Counted from the stretch's first letter, positions 42,039 through 51,501 are shown. The stretch is 64,000 nucleotides of DNA from Verrucomicrobiota bacterium (GCA_016222825.1 JACRQF010000003.1:174293-238292), one strand, 5' to 3'. Numbers and translations are program-made. The notes: generated by a model from the letters alone, not told the origin.

Positions 42039-43400
42039 ATGGTGATTGTTATGGCCAATAGATCCGCAAGATTGCTGCCACAAACGGGGTGGGCTTCAAA
42101 GTCAGGCCAGGTTCTCACAGTGGTCGCCGTCATGCTTATCGCGATGCTGGCCATCATCGGCTTGGTGGTGGACAGCGGCTTGGTCCATGCCGCCCGCCGG
42201 CAGGCCCGGCGCGCCGCCGATGCGGCTTCGCAGGCCGGCGCTGTCATGATGCTCTCGGGAACCAACGCCGCCCAACGCGCCAACGCGACAGCCGCCGCGT
42301 TCCAATACGCCGGCCTCAACGGCGTCAACACCAACGGCAACGTGGTGGTCCAGACGCCTCCCGAAGCCAGCAGCGGCTCGGCCTATGCGGGCAGCAACGG
42401 CTACATTTTCGTCCAGGTCACGGTGCCGGTGAACACCACCTTCCTGCGCTTGATCACGACCCAGCAAACCGTCAGCGTCACCGCCGCCGCAACCGGCGGC
42501 ATCAAGATAGGGCCATGCCCGGCTGCGGTCGTGGTGTTGCATCCGTCAGACAGCGGCGCCATGAGTGTGAAGGGCGGCGCCCAACTGACCATTCCCGGCG
42601 GCACCATCGGCGTGAACTCCTCGTCAGCCAGCGCGGTCAACTTGACCGGCGGCTCATCGCTGACCTGTTCCAACCTGAGCGTCGTCGGCGGCATTTCCGG
42701 CACGGTGACGGCCAACTTCGTGCTTACGGGTGTCGCGCCGATGGCGGACCCGTTTGGATACCTGGCCTTGCCGGTGATCACCAGCAGCTCACAGGTCACC
42801 TACGGCGACGGCGTCACCGCCTCCACCTCGCCGGACAGCGGCGGCACGGCGGCCAGCCCCTCGCTTGCAACCCCATCGGGCACCGTCACGCTGCGTCCGG
42901 GCATCTACTGGGGCGGCATCAGGATCAACGGCGGCAACATCACGTTCCAGCCGGGCCGTTACGTGCTGGCCGGAGGCGGCTTTTCCGTCAGCGGTTCGCC
43001 CACCATTACCGGCACCAATATCGTCTTCTACAACACACGCGATCCCTACTCGGGCAGCGCCGCGGCGGGCTACGCGGAGATCAACGTGGCCGGATCCAGC
43101 GCCGTCGCATTGAAAGCGCCGACACGGGATGCCGATGCCGTTTACGGCGGCTTCCTGTTCATCAATGACCGCGCCAACAGCGAGGACATCAACTTGAGCG
43201 GCGGCTCCAGCACGGCCTCCTCAGGACCGCTGTCGGGTTTCCTCTACGGCGCTGCCAGCGACTTCAAAGTCACCGGCGGCGGCTTCCTCGGCGGCCTCGG
43301 CGCCATTGTGAGAACAATGACTGTGTCCGGCAACGCCCAGTTCTCCGCCCTGGACGTCAGCCGCATCCCGGGCATCACCACGGTGGCGCTGATGGAATGA
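42039..43400 (+). CDS. TadG-like membrane-anchored repeat protein, paralog 2
   Basis: A 453-residue paralog of the preceding gene with the same plan: N-terminal helix (VLTVVAVMLIAMLAIIGLVV), RRQARRAADAASQAGA, the shared FQYAGLNGVNTNGNVVVQ and YAGSNGYIFVQVTVP segments, then the beta-rich repeat region including PGIYWGGI, FQPGRYVLAGGGF and FYNTRDPYSG. At positions where paralog 1 has S-G-N-[AG] turns, this copy mostly has G-G-[SA] or similar (LTGGSSL, INGGNIT, LSGGSST, VTGGGFL). The tail ends in VALME, as in paralog 1 (VQLME). ATG 42039 is used; ATG 42051 is possible. It overlaps the TadE-like gene by 4 bp. Confidence 0.82.
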   Translation: MVIVMANRSARLLPQTGWASKSGQVLTVVAVMLIAMLAIIGLVVDSGLVHAARRQARRAADAASQAGAVMMLSGTNAAQRANATAAAFQYAGLNGVNTNGNVVVQTPPEASSGSAYAGSNGYIFVQVTVPVNTTFLRLITTQQTVSVTAAATGGIKIGPCPAAVVVLHPSDSGAMSVKGGAQLTIPGGTIGVNSSSASAVNLTGGSSLTCSNLSVVGGISGTVTANFVLTGVAPMADPFGYLALPVITSSSQVTYGDGVTASTSPDSGGTAASPSLATPSGTVTLRPGIYWGGIRINGGNITFQPGRYVLAGGGFSVSGSPTITGTNIVFYNTRDPYSGSAAAGYAEINVAGSSAVALKAPTRDADAVYGGFLFINDRANSEDINLSGGSSTASSGPLSGFLYGAASDFKVTGGGFLGGLGAIVRTMTVSGNAQFSALDVSRIPGITTVALME

Positions 43401-43792
43401 AACCCCGGACGCCCGCCCACACACCGCATCGTCGCGCCCAGGCGCTCACCGAGATGGCCATCGTGCTGCCGCTGCTGGTGCTGCTGTTCCTGGCCGCGGT
43501 GGACTACAGCCGCGTCTTCTTCTACTTCCAGCAAGTGGAATCCGCGGCGGCGGCGGGCGCGCAGATCGGCTGTATGAGCACCAGCAATGCCGCCAACACC
43601 ACCCTGATCTCCAGCAACGCGCTGCTGCAAACCCGCGACATGGCCAATCTCTCGCCGAGCGTGGCCTCGACGCTCACGGGCAGCAACCTGGCCGTCACCG
43701 TCAGCGCCAACTTCCGTCCGCTCATTGCCTGGCCCTTCCTGCCCACCAACGTCTTCTTGCGGCGCACGGTGAACATGCGCGTCATGCAGTGA
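43397..43792 (+). CDS. TadE-like pseudopilin
   Basis: A 131-residue protein with a basic leader followed by QALTEMAIVLPLLVLLFLAA, the TadE signature helix with the conserved Glu, and VDYSRVFFYFQQVESAAAAG. TadE/TadF proteins are minor pseudopilins processed by the prepilin peptidase. The start overlaps the stop of TadG-like paralog 2 (ATGA), indicating translational coupling and probably stoichiometric production. It is the last recognisable gene of the Tad locus. Confidence 0.88.
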   Translation: MKPRTPAHTPHRRAQALTEMAIVLPLLVLLFLAAVDYSRVFFYFQQVESAAAAGAQIGCMSTSNAANTTLISSNALLQTRDMANLSPSVASTLTGSNLAVTVSANFRPLIAWPFLPTNVFLRRTVNMRVMQ

Positions 43793-43919
43793 GGCGCCGC
43801 CCCTGCGTTCCAAGGTCCATCTCAGCAACACACGCTGGCTTGTGAAGGCGCCCTGCCGCCCGCGACGTCGTGAGTTTTGAAACTGGACGAGTAAACGGTT
43901 AGGGGCTAATGCTTGCGGC

Positions 43920-45764
43920 GTGAAAACTGGACGACGAAGCTTGTTCGCGCTCGCAGTCTTGGTGGGCGGCTGGTGGTGCCTGAGTCTGGCCACGGCGGCT
44001 GAGCCGGCGCCCGGCCTCCCGGAATTTCGGACCGTGGCCACGGCGATCACGACGCAGGCCACGAACATCGTGCAGGAGACGGCCGGCCAGCCCGGCTATC
44101 TCGGCGTGCGCGTCGAGCCGGGCAAAGGCGGCAAGCTCGTCGTCCAAGAAATCGAAGAGGGTTCGGCCGCCGCCCAAGCCGGGTTGCAAACCGGCGACGT
44201 TCTGACGCGCCTGGATGGCCGGCCCGTCAAGACCGCCGACCAGTTGCGTGACTGGCTGCAAGCGGCCTTGCCCGGCACGCAAGCCCGGCTCACCGTCGAG
44301 CGCAGGAGCCGAAAGTTGGAACTGACGGCCACACTCGGCGCGGTCAGCCGGCCGTTGAAGGTCAGCGAGAACCGGGCTTTCATCGGGCTGACACTGGGCG
44401 AGCCCAAGGAAGGCGGCGACGGCGTGTTGGTGGTGAGGATCCAGCCCCAGTCGCCCGCCGCCAAGGCCGGGTTGCGAACGAACGATGTCGTTGTGAAACT
44501 CGCCGACTATCCGCTGACGACGCCAGCCTCGCTGTTCGACGCGTTGATGGAGAAGAACCCCGGCGACACCGTCGCGCTCACCGCGCGGCGCAACGGCCAG
44601 CGGCTTCAATTCCAAGCCAAGCTCGGTCGGGCGCGCGCCAGCACTGACGCGACGGCCAGCAGCACAGCCCGGTTGTGGAACAAGGACGTTTATCGGCTGG
44701 CGGTGATGCCGGTGGAATTTCCCGGCTTGAAGCTCAGCCCGGCCATCACGTTGAAGGATTGGACCGAGTTGCTCTTCAGCACCGGCGTCTGCCAGAACAA
44801 GACCAACGCCACCGGCCAGCTCATGTATGGCAGCGTCAACGATTACTACCGCGAGATGTCCTGCGGCGCGTTCCGGTTCGACGGCAAGGTTTTCAATCCC
44901 ATCGAGGTCGGCAAGAAGCGCGAAGACTACGCGCCCGGCAACACCGCCACGGGCAAGGCCGTCCTGCTCAACGAGGTGATTGACAAGCTGCTGGCCCGCG
45001 ACGGCAAGAACGCGCTGAAGGACTTTGACGGCCTGCTGTTCATCTACGCCGGCGACCGCTTCCCGACGCCGGATCGCGGCAGCCTCTACTGGCCGCATCG
45101 CGGCTCCGTGACGCACCCGATCAAACGCTGGTCCTATGTCATCTGTCCCGAAGGCGGCAAGCGCATGACCAGCGTCAGCCTCTTCGGCCACGAGTTCGGC
45201 CACCTGTTGGGACTGCCTGATCTTTACGCGCGGTCCGAGACGCCGTGGGTCGAGGGCGCGGGCCTCTGGTGCGGCATGGCCAACCAGCTCGGCGGCGGCC
45301 GGCCGCAACATTTCACCGCGTGGTGCAAGGAACGGCTCGGCTGGCTGCGGCCCGCCGTGATTGACCCGACGGTGAAACAGAAGCTCATCCTAGGGCCAAT
45401 CGAGGGTTCCGCCACCGAGTGCTACAAGATCCTCGTCCGTCGCGACGGCAGCGAATACTTCCTGCTCGAAAACCGCCGGCGCACCGGCTTCGACCGCGGC
45501 CTGCCCGGCGAAGGCCTGTTGATCTGGCGCATCACGAGAGGCAAGCCGGTGCTCGAAGAATCCCACGGCATCGAAGGCCCGATGGGGCCGCGGTTGTTCC
45601 TGTCGGTGGTGCCTTATCCCAGCCGCGCCAACACCGCCTTCACGCCATGGACAACGCCCTCCAGCCGCGCGCAACTCGGCGGCAGCTTCCCCGTCCACAT
45701 CACCAACATCCGGCAGCTCCCCGACGGCCGCGTGACGTTCCACGTCGGGTATGAATACGAGTAA
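43920..45764 (+). CDS. Secreted PDZ-PDZ-M6-like zinc metalloprotease
   Basis: A 614-residue exported protein: signal peptide (about 1-27), first PDZ domain (about 58-140, GYLGVRVEPGKGGKLVVQEI and AGLQTGDVLTRLDG), second PDZ (about 155-235, FIGLTLGEPKEGGDGVLVVR and AGLRTNDVVVKLAD), then a gluzincin/metzincin-like catalytic domain with HEFGHLLGLPD (H424, E425, H428) as in M6 immune-inhibitor-A-type peptidases. Tandem N-terminal PDZ domains with an M6 domain are unusual. GTG 43920 is the start; no strong Shine-Dalgarno is visible. It lies 127 bp after the Tad locus on the same strand; a functional link is unproven. Confidence 0.85.
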   Translation: MKTGRRSLFALAVLVGGWWCLSLATAAEPAPGLPEFRTVATAITTQATNIVQETAGQPGYLGVRVEPGKGGKLVVQEIEEGSAAAQAGLQTGDVLTRLDGRPVKTADQLRDWLQAALPGTQARLTVERRSRKLELTATLGAVSRPLKVSENRAFIGLTLGEPKEGGDGVLVVRIQPQSPAAKAGLRTNDVVVKLADYPLTTPASLFDALMEKNPGDTVALTARRNGQRLQFQAKLGRARASTDATASSTARLWNKDVYRLAVMPVEFPGLKLSPAITLKDWTELLFSTGVCQNKTNATGQLMYGSVNDYYREMSCGAFRFDGKVFNPIEVGKKREDYAPGNTATGKAVLLNEVIDKLLARDGKNALKDFDGLLFIYAGDRFPTPDRGSLYWPHRGSVTHPIKRWSYVICPEGGKRMTSVSLFGHEFGHLLGLPDLYARSETPWVEGAGLWCGMANQLGGGRPQHFTAWCKERLGWLRPAVIDPTVKQKLILGPIEGSATECYKILVRRDGSEYFLLENRRRTGFDRGLPGEGLLIWRITRGKPVLEESHGIEGPMGPRLFLSVVPYPSRANTAFTPWTTPSSRAQLGGSFPVHITNIRQLPDGRVTFHVGYEYE

Positions 45765-45778
45765 AAGCGGCGTGAAAC

Positions 45779-45840
45779 CGTAGCCCCCCACTCTGTGGCG
45801 GGAATGATCATGATGTCCCGCGACGGAATCGCGGGCTACG
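45779..45840. repeat. Palindromic repeat between convergent genes
   Basis: The outer arms CGTAGCCC (45779-45786) and GGGCTACG (45833-45840) pair perfectly; inner hairpins GCGGGA/TCCCGC and CCCGCG/CGCGGG lie between them. It fills the 77-bp gap between the M6 protease gene and ccsA, where it could act as a bidirectional transcript end. Confidence 0.7.
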
Positions 45841-45841
45841 A

Positions 45842-47485
45842 TCATGCTGCCGCGCTCTTGAACCGCCACGCGGCGAAGGCGACGAACGCCATGTCCGCCG
45901 CCACAAACGCCGCGACGTAGCCAAGGCCGCCGGTGCCGAAGCCGTAGCTGTGCAGCCCGGTGCCGAGCACGAAGTTGACGCCATACCACGCCATCAGCAC
46001 GGTGTTGAAGCAGACGCACGCGGCGACGTTGAGCGAGAAGGTCGTCAGCCAGCCGCTGTAACGGCCGTGGAGCACAATGAGGTAGCTCAGCAGCGCGATG
46101 AGCGACCACGTCTCCTTCGGGTCCCAGCCCCAGAACCGGCCCCAGGAGTAGTTCGCCCAAAGTCCGCCGAGGCCCGTGCCGGCGGCCAGCAGCAGCACGC
46201 CGATCTGCATCGCGCGGTAGGTGTATTGCGTGAGCGCGTCGAGTTGCGGACGCGCCGACGGTTTCCAGATGTGGAAGGCGAGCGAGACGTGGCCGAGCGC
46301 GTAGGTCAGCCCGAACGCCGCGTAGCCGAGCGTGATCGTCAGCACGTGCGTGGCGAGCCAGAAATTGTCGCGCAACACCGGCGTCAGCGGCTTGATGCTC
46401 GGATCGAGCACGTTGGGAAACTGGTCGGCCAGGATCAACGTGAGCACAACAAACCCCGCCGCCGAGGCCGCAAAGAAGCGCGAGCGATACATCAACTCGA
46501 ACACCAGCGCGAACAACGCCGCGCCGAAGGCGACCCAGATGACCGACTCATACATGTTGGTGACCGGCGGCCGGCCGGCGATGAGGCAGCGATAGACGAA
46601 ACCGGTGGTCAACATGCCAAGGCCGCCGGTAAAAAGCGCCAAGCCGCCCCAGTAGAAGAGCGGGCTGCGCAGCTTGGCGGTTGTCACTAGCGCCAACAGC
46701 GATACCAGGAACAGCATCCACGACACGCGGAACGGCCGCAGATGGTTGTAGGCGATCTCATGTTCCAACGCCTGCTGGCTTGGATAAACCTTCGGGCTGA
46801 GCTGGCGCAACAGTCCCGCGAACGCCTCGCAATTGCGCGTCAGCGCCGCGGCGTCGCCTCCGCGATACGCCGTGCCGATGGCGAGGAAGGCGTCGCGGAT
46901 TTTCGTCGCGTCGTTCGGCCAGTAGCTCTTCATCTTCGCGTCGTCGGCGGGCGAAATCCACGCGTCGTCGGGATCGCTCGGATGCGGCACCAGCTTCAGC
47001 GCGCTGCTGTCCACGAGTGACTCAACGTCGCGGAGCTTGGCGGCGAGCGCGCCGGCTTCGTCACCGAGCGGGTCTTTGGCCTTGCGCTTGCCTTCGGCTT
47101 GCTGCGAGCGGTTCAACTCATCAAAGAGCGGCCGGAGCTTCGCGTTGTCCGCCAGTTCGCGGTAGCTGAAGTAGTTGTCCGTCGCCTGGAAGCCGAGCCG
47201 CGCCTTCAACGGCTGGTAACCGAGCCGGATGATCTTCTGGCTGCTCCACTCCGTCTCGCCCTTGGCGAACGCCAGTGAGAACGCCACGTCCATCGGGTCG
47301 CGGCCGTTGAGGCTCACCTTGCCGGTGATGCGCTGGACGACCTCGCGCGCGAACGTGTCGAGCGGCTTCTTGCGGCCGCCTTCCTGGACGGCGAGCCGGC
47401 CGGCGGCAGTGAAGTCCAGTTGCGCCTGCGCCGCGCACGTCACAGCGGCCAGTCCGATCAGGATGCTTGTCACTCGGTTGTTCAT
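45842..47485 (-). CDS. ccsA: System II cytochrome c maturation protein CcsA/ResC, with N-terminal extension
   Basis: A 547-residue protein. The C-terminal half (about 270-547) is a multi-helix CcsA/CcmC-family heme-handling domain with the tryptophan-rich WANYSWGRFWGWDPKETW motif and conserved His residues (TNMYESVIW region, WLATHVLTITLGY, HGRYSGWL, TGLHSYGFG). It would export heme to apocytochromes with ResB. The N-terminal about 245 residues begin with a signal-like segment and are extracytoplasmic and helical, an extension absent from short CcsA proteins. It starts 7 bp after the ResB stop. Confidence 0.9.
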   Translation of the reverse strand: MNNRVTSILIGLAAVTCAAQAQLDFTAAGRLAVQEGGRKKPLDTFAREVVQRITGKVSLNGRDPMDVAFSLAFAKGETEWSSQKIIRLGYQPLKARLGFQATDNYFSYRELADNAKLRPLFDELNRSQQAEGKRKAKDPLGDEAGALAAKLRDVESLVDSSALKLVPHPSDPDDAWISPADDAKMKSYWPNDATKIRDAFLAIGTAYRGGDAAALTRNCEAFAGLLRQLSPKVYPSQQALEHEIAYNHLRPFRVSWMLFLVSLLALVTTAKLRSPLFYWGGLALFTGGLGMLTTGFVYRCLIAGRPPVTNMYESVIWVAFGAALFALVFELMYRSRFFAASAAGFVVLTLILADQFPNVLDPSIKPLTPVLRDNFWLATHVLTITLGYAAFGLTYALGHVSLAFHIWKPSARPQLDALTQYTYRAMQIGVLLLAAGTGLGGLWANYSWGRFWGWDPKETWSLIALLSYLIVLHGRYSGWLTTFSLNVAACVCFNTVLMAWYGVNFVLGTGLHSYGFGTGGLGYVAAFVAADMAFVAFAAWRFKSAAA

Positions 47486-47492
47486 GATGTGC

Positions 47493-49331
47493 CTAGCGTT
47501 TGTTCGCTGCGTTCTGCTCCAACTTCGTCCCGGATGGCGGCGTTGGCGAGCGCGGGGCGAAGAAAAAAGCCCGCATGTAATACATGATAAAAATGCCGGC
47601 GCAGAGGGTCCAGAAGCCGAGGAACTTCAGCGGCCAGCCGGGATCCCATGTGACGCCGAGCGTGGTCTCGTTTGGCTCGCCCGCCTGCCCCTCGCGGTAG
47701 CTGGACTGCGAGAACTTGAAGCCGCGCACGCCAAACCAGTCCGCCGGATACGTGACCGGGTTGTTCATCCACACCTCGCCCTGCCGGGTGAGGCCGCGCG
47801 CGTTGTCCTCGATGGTGATGAAGCTGCGGAAGTCCGCCGGCATCTCGGTGCCCTCGTAGCGCTTGGCCCGGAACTTGTCCAGCTTCACCGTGAAGCCGAG
47901 CGGGTGCGTTTCCCAGCCGTAAGTCAGCGTTACGCGCGCGTCGCCGGCGGCCAGCATCGTCGGCTGGCCCCAGCGCACCCACACGGGCGGCGAGGCGGCG
48001 CTGTCCTTGCGCAGCACGACCCGCAACGCGGGTGAGCGGCGGCTGTCGTTGGGATTGACCGGCGCGGGCTGCAATTCCATGCGCAACTTCGCGTCGGGCA
48101 CGAAGTCAAGCACCTGAAGCGACCAGTCGGCGAGGCCGGTTTCGATGGTGGCATCCTTCTTCAACTCACCGGTCTTGAACTTGCCTTTGCCGTCGTTACT
48201 GGCGTAGTTCAGTTGGTTGCCCGGACCGGCGATCACGACGATGCGCGCGCCGCGCGCCGACGGGCCGACACTGTAGTTGGCCGTCACGTTCTTGCCGTCG
48301 CCTTTCGCGGGGCGGGCGATGTTCATGCCGGGATGGTTGGCGAAGAGGAAGAACCGGACCTCGGTGTCGGGGCCGGCCACGACGAGCAGCACGGCGGGGT
48401 TGTTGGGCTGGTCGCTGACCGAGATGGGCTTCTTGGTTTTGCTGTCGAGACGGAAGTCGGCGAAATACTCGTGCGGCTGCGCCGTGAAACCGGTCGTGCC
48501 GAGCGACATGCTCTTGCCCAGCACGTCGTCGAGTTTGAAATCGAAACGCTGGCCCGCGACCTCGATCGTGAGCGTGCCCTTGCCGGTTTGCTCGGCCGGG
48601 TTGGGCGGCGCGGTGAGCGCGGCCAGTTCCTGCGGCGTCTTGGCTTCGACGACTCGCAACGCGGCGGGACCGAGGCTGACCTCGGAGCGGTTGGGGTCGC
48701 GCGGCAGCAGCCACTCCTCGAACGCGGCCATGCGGCCCATGGCGGCGCTGGTGAGCTTCACGTGAAGGGCCGGGTTGGCTTCGCCGGCGCCATGCTCGAC
48801 GACGAGCGCCTCGACGATGTTGGCGTGAGCCGCTTGGAGTTCGAGTTCCATGCCGCCGCCGAGCCGGTAACGCGCGCCGCCGGCCGGCAGGGGCGAGTTC
48901 TCGAAATCAAACGCGATTCTGCGCAGCGTCGCGCCTTGCGCATCGGCGACATGCAAGGTTTCCTGCTGGACGACGACGGCGTTGGCGCTTTGGCCCTCCA
49001 GCAGCGTGATGTGACCGTCCACGCCGAACTGGAAGCCGACCATCGCGCCGATGAGGATGATGATGATGCCCAGGTGCGTGACGACCAGGCCGGTCTGTTG
49101 CCGCTTCCACGGGTATCGGAGGAGCGCGGCGGCGGCGACGTTGACGGCGAGCAGGCCCAGCAGCGCGCTGAACCAGCCCGCGTAGTAGAACTCTCGCTGG
49201 GCGGCGGGCGTGCCGTGGATGGACTCGTGGATGGTGCCCCAAGCCAGCGCGACCGTCAACGCGGTGAGCGTGACGACGGCGGTTTTCATGGAACCAAGCA
49301 GCCGGAGTAGCGGACCGGGCGAACCGTTCAT
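47493..49331 (-). CDS. resB: System II cytochrome c maturation protein ResB/Ccs1
   Basis: A 612-residue membrane protein with three N-terminal hydrophobic segments (about 10-110, including LGSMKTAVVTLTALTVALAW and THLGIIIILIGAMVGF), a long periplasmic region and a C-terminal helix (LKFLGFWTLCAGIFIMYYM). This layout is the ResB/Ccs1 fold, which partners CcsA in delivering heme to apocytochrome c. ATG 49331 is chosen because it precedes the conserved LLRLLGSMKTAV start; an upstream in-frame ATG would lie across a terminator hairpin. It is coupled to ccsA downstream. Confidence 0.88.
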   Translation of the reverse strand: MNGSPGPLLRLLGSMKTAVVTLTALTVALAWGTIHESIHGTPAAQREFYYAGWFSALLGLLAVNVAAAALLRYPWKRQQTGLVVTHLGIIIILIGAMVGFQFGVDGHITLLEGQSANAVVVQQETLHVADAQGATLRRIAFDFENSPLPAGGARYRLGGGMELELQAAHANIVEALVVEHGAGEANPALHVKLTSAAMGRMAAFEEWLLPRDPNRSEVSLGPAALRVVEAKTPQELAALTAPPNPAEQTGKGTLTIEVAGQRFDFKLDDVLGKSMSLGTTGFTAQPHEYFADFRLDSKTKKPISVSDQPNNPAVLLVVAGPDTEVRFFLFANHPGMNIARPAKGDGKNVTANYSVGPSARGARIVVIAGPGNQLNYASNDGKGKFKTGELKKDATIETGLADWSLQVLDFVPDAKLRMELQPAPVNPNDSRRSPALRVVLRKDSAASPPVWVRWGQPTMLAAGDARVTLTYGWETHPLGFTVKLDKFRAKRYEGTEMPADFRSFITIEDNARGLTRQGEVWMNNPVTYPADWFGVRGFKFSQSSYREGQAGEPNETTLGVTWDPGWPLKFLGFWTLCAGIFIMYYMRAFFFAPRSPTPPSGTKLEQNAANKR

Positions 49332-49346
49332 TGGGCTGAAAATAAA

Positions 49347-49385
49347 CGATCCAAGTTGGTTTGCAAACAAAACCAACTTGGATCG
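49347..49385 (-). terminator. Rho-independent terminator for the subtilase gene
   Basis: A perfect 15-bp stem, CGATCCAAGTTGGTT (49347-49361) with AACCAACTTGGATCG (49371-49385), has a 9-nt loop. Read on the minus strand it is followed by TTTATTTT. It lies between the subtilase stop (49410) and the ResB start (49331). Confidence 0.88.
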
Positions 49386-49409
49386 CCTGATCGGGACCGA
49401 ACGCGCGGC

Positions 49410-51335
49410 TTACCGCACTTGGAGGTTGATCACCCGGTTGGTGTTGGGTCTCAAGCCGGGGGCGGAGACGAGATACCTCACTTGATACAAGCAGTTCGAC
49501 AAGGAGCCGTGGAAGAACATTTTGCAGCCGTAAACAGCATCTTGGTTGAGGAGATCGTCCTGGGCGACGGTGCCGTTATCCAGCATCACGGCGTTCGTTT
49601 CGGTCATTGTTGGGAAGCCGAATGGCGACAACACCCCCGAGAGGAGGGTGAGGTGCGCGGAGACTTGCGCGCCCGGTATCCGCTCGCCCCTGTCATCCAC
49701 CACGATCAGCCGGAAGGTGTTGGTGGCGTTGCCTCTGACAACGTCCCTGCTTTCCAAGCCGTTGAAGCTGGCGTTGAGGATGATGTCAATGGGGTCCGTG
49801 AGGCCTGCCGGGTATGTAAAATGATTGCGCGGTTTGACCGGGAAGACGTGTGGAACGCCTGTGGTCTTGCCAATGGCGGGTTGCAGGGCTTGGACCAGCG
49901 AGTTGGCGTTGAGAAGACCGTATCCCCTGCTCTGGTCAAAGGCCGAGTCCGGTATCGTCGTGATCATACCGGTTCTGCCGGTGACCGTGTTGATGGGTGC
50001 TGTGTGCGTGGAGAACATGGCAAGCTGCGCCCAGACCTGCGCCTGACTGAGATGAGGCTTCCTCTGCAACAGCATCGCCGCCGCCGCCGCCACATGGGGC
50101 GCCGCCATCGAAGTGCCGGACATGTAGGAGTAATTCGTATAAGTGGGCTTTGGGATAAGCGGCGGACCGATGGCCACATTGTAGGTCGGGTAAGTGGAGA
50201 AAATCTGTCCGGAGTTGTCCGCCCTGCCGCCAGAGTCTGGTCCGCCATCGCCACCGGGCGCGGCCACGGTGATGTGCGGGCCTCTTGTCGAAAAAGAGGC
50301 AAGCGCGCCATCGGGTCCGTGTGCGCCGACCGCCACGACGCCCGGAAGGACAGCCGGCCAGAAGAACGCGGTGTCGCCGCTGTTGCCCATGGCGGCAACG
50401 ACGACAACGCCTTTCATACCGCCGGTCGTTAGAGTCTGGGCGAACTCAACAGCGTTGGTCACCACAAATGACATGGCAGGCCCGCCGAGGCTGAGATTAA
50501 TAACCCGGACGGCATTGCTGCAAGCGACTCTAATGCCCGTGGCAATGGTGGCGTCCGTGATGCTGCCACCGAGCCGGTTTCCCACTTTGATCGGGTAGAT
50601 GATGGCGCCTTGTGCCGCCCCGGCCACGCCTCTTGCGTTGCCCGTTTTGGCGGCAATGATGCCGGCAACGTGGGTGCCGTGACCAACGTCATCGTTGGGG
50701 GCGCCGACCCCAAAGACAAAGGGAGGGAACGAAGATGGGCCGGATGGCAACGCGTTAACCAGAGTCATGGTGGCGTAAAGGTTGCCAACGCTTGGCACCA
50801 ATGGGCCGCTTACTGAAGCCAGCAACTCCGGATGGCCGTTCAGGTCAATACCGCTATCGAGAACTCCCACTCTTATCCCGGTGCCTGTGGCATAACTCCA
50901 CGCGCCCTGGAAATCGGCGCCGACTGTGGCAGGGCTTGGCTTCAAGCCCCATTGCAGCGAGTAATGCGTGTCGTTCGGGATGCCGTAGAAATAGTAAACG
51001 TGATTGGGGCTGACGGCGGGCGCCCAGCCGGAGGCGTTCATCTGTCGGCAAAAACTCAACACATCTTTTCTCTCGTCAAACCTGACCAGCGCCGTCCGCT
51101 CGTCCAGGAACTGTATCTTGTTGGGATCCGCGCCGTATCGCGCGAGAACGGACTTGGCGGTGATCAGGGTCGTCCCCGGCTTGAAGCCGATAATGGCCTG
51201 GCCGGTGACGAACGCGTTGCCATTTTCGTCGAAGTCGTATCCTGCCTGCACGGCGCACGGCATGGCCAGCGCGCAGAAGCCAGCCAGCAGATACACCCTG
51301 ACACTCCATGTAAACACTGCTGATGAAAATCGCAT
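49410..51335 (-). CDS. Secreted subtilisin-family (S8) serine protease
   Basis: A 641-residue exported protease. A signal peptide (about 1-31, AVQAGYD) is followed by an inhibitor-I9-like stretch (FVTGQAIIGFKPGTTLITAK) and the S8 domain with D160 (VGVLDSGIDL), H219 (DVGHGTHVAG), oxyanion N318 (AMGNSGD) and S409 (SGTSMAAPHVA). A C-terminal beta-rich domain of about 130 residues lacks recognised motifs. ATG 51335 is the first that gives an export signal; the upstream frame crosses a palindromic repeat. It ends at a strong terminator. Confidence 0.92.
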   Translation of the reverse strand: MRFSSAVFTWSVRVYLLAGFCALAMPCAVQAGYDFDENGNAFVTGQAIIGFKPGTTLITAKSVLARYGADPNKIQFLDERTALVRFDERKDVLSFCRQMNASGWAPAVSPNHVYYFYGIPNDTHYSLQWGLKPSPATVGADFQGAWSYATGTGIRVGVLDSGIDLNGHPELLASVSGPLVPSVGNLYATMTLVNALPSGPSSFPPFVFGVGAPNDDVGHGTHVAGIIAAKTGNARGVAGAAQGAIIYPIKVGNRLGGSITDATIATGIRVACSNAVRVINLSLGGPAMSFVVTNAVEFAQTLTTGGMKGVVVVAAMGNSGDTAFFWPAVLPGVVAVGAHGPDGALASFSTRGPHITVAAPGGDGGPDSGGRADNSGQIFSTYPTYNVAIGPPLIPKPTYTNYSYMSGTSMAAPHVAAAAAMLLQRKPHLSQAQVWAQLAMFSTHTAPINTVTGRTGMITTIPDSAFDQSRGYGLLNANSLVQALQPAIGKTTGVPHVFPVKPRNHFTYPAGLTDPIDIILNASFNGLESRDVVRGNATNTFRLIVVDDRGERIPGAQVSAHLTLLSGVLSPFGFPTMTETNAVMLDNGTVAQDDLLNQDAVYGCKMFFHGSLSNCLYQVRYLVSAPGLRPNTNRVINLQVR

Positions 51336-51501
51336 GACAATCCCGAAAAACAACTGCTCTTGTTCGCCTCGGCTGCGAACTTTTAACAACTTCCGAGTGT
51401 CGCGCACCCTACTCCCGGACAGCGTGGCGGTCAATAGTTTTCCACGCTCGCGGCGAGTCAACCACGATGTCAAACCGCCCGAATCTTGAAAGGAAAGAGC
51501 A

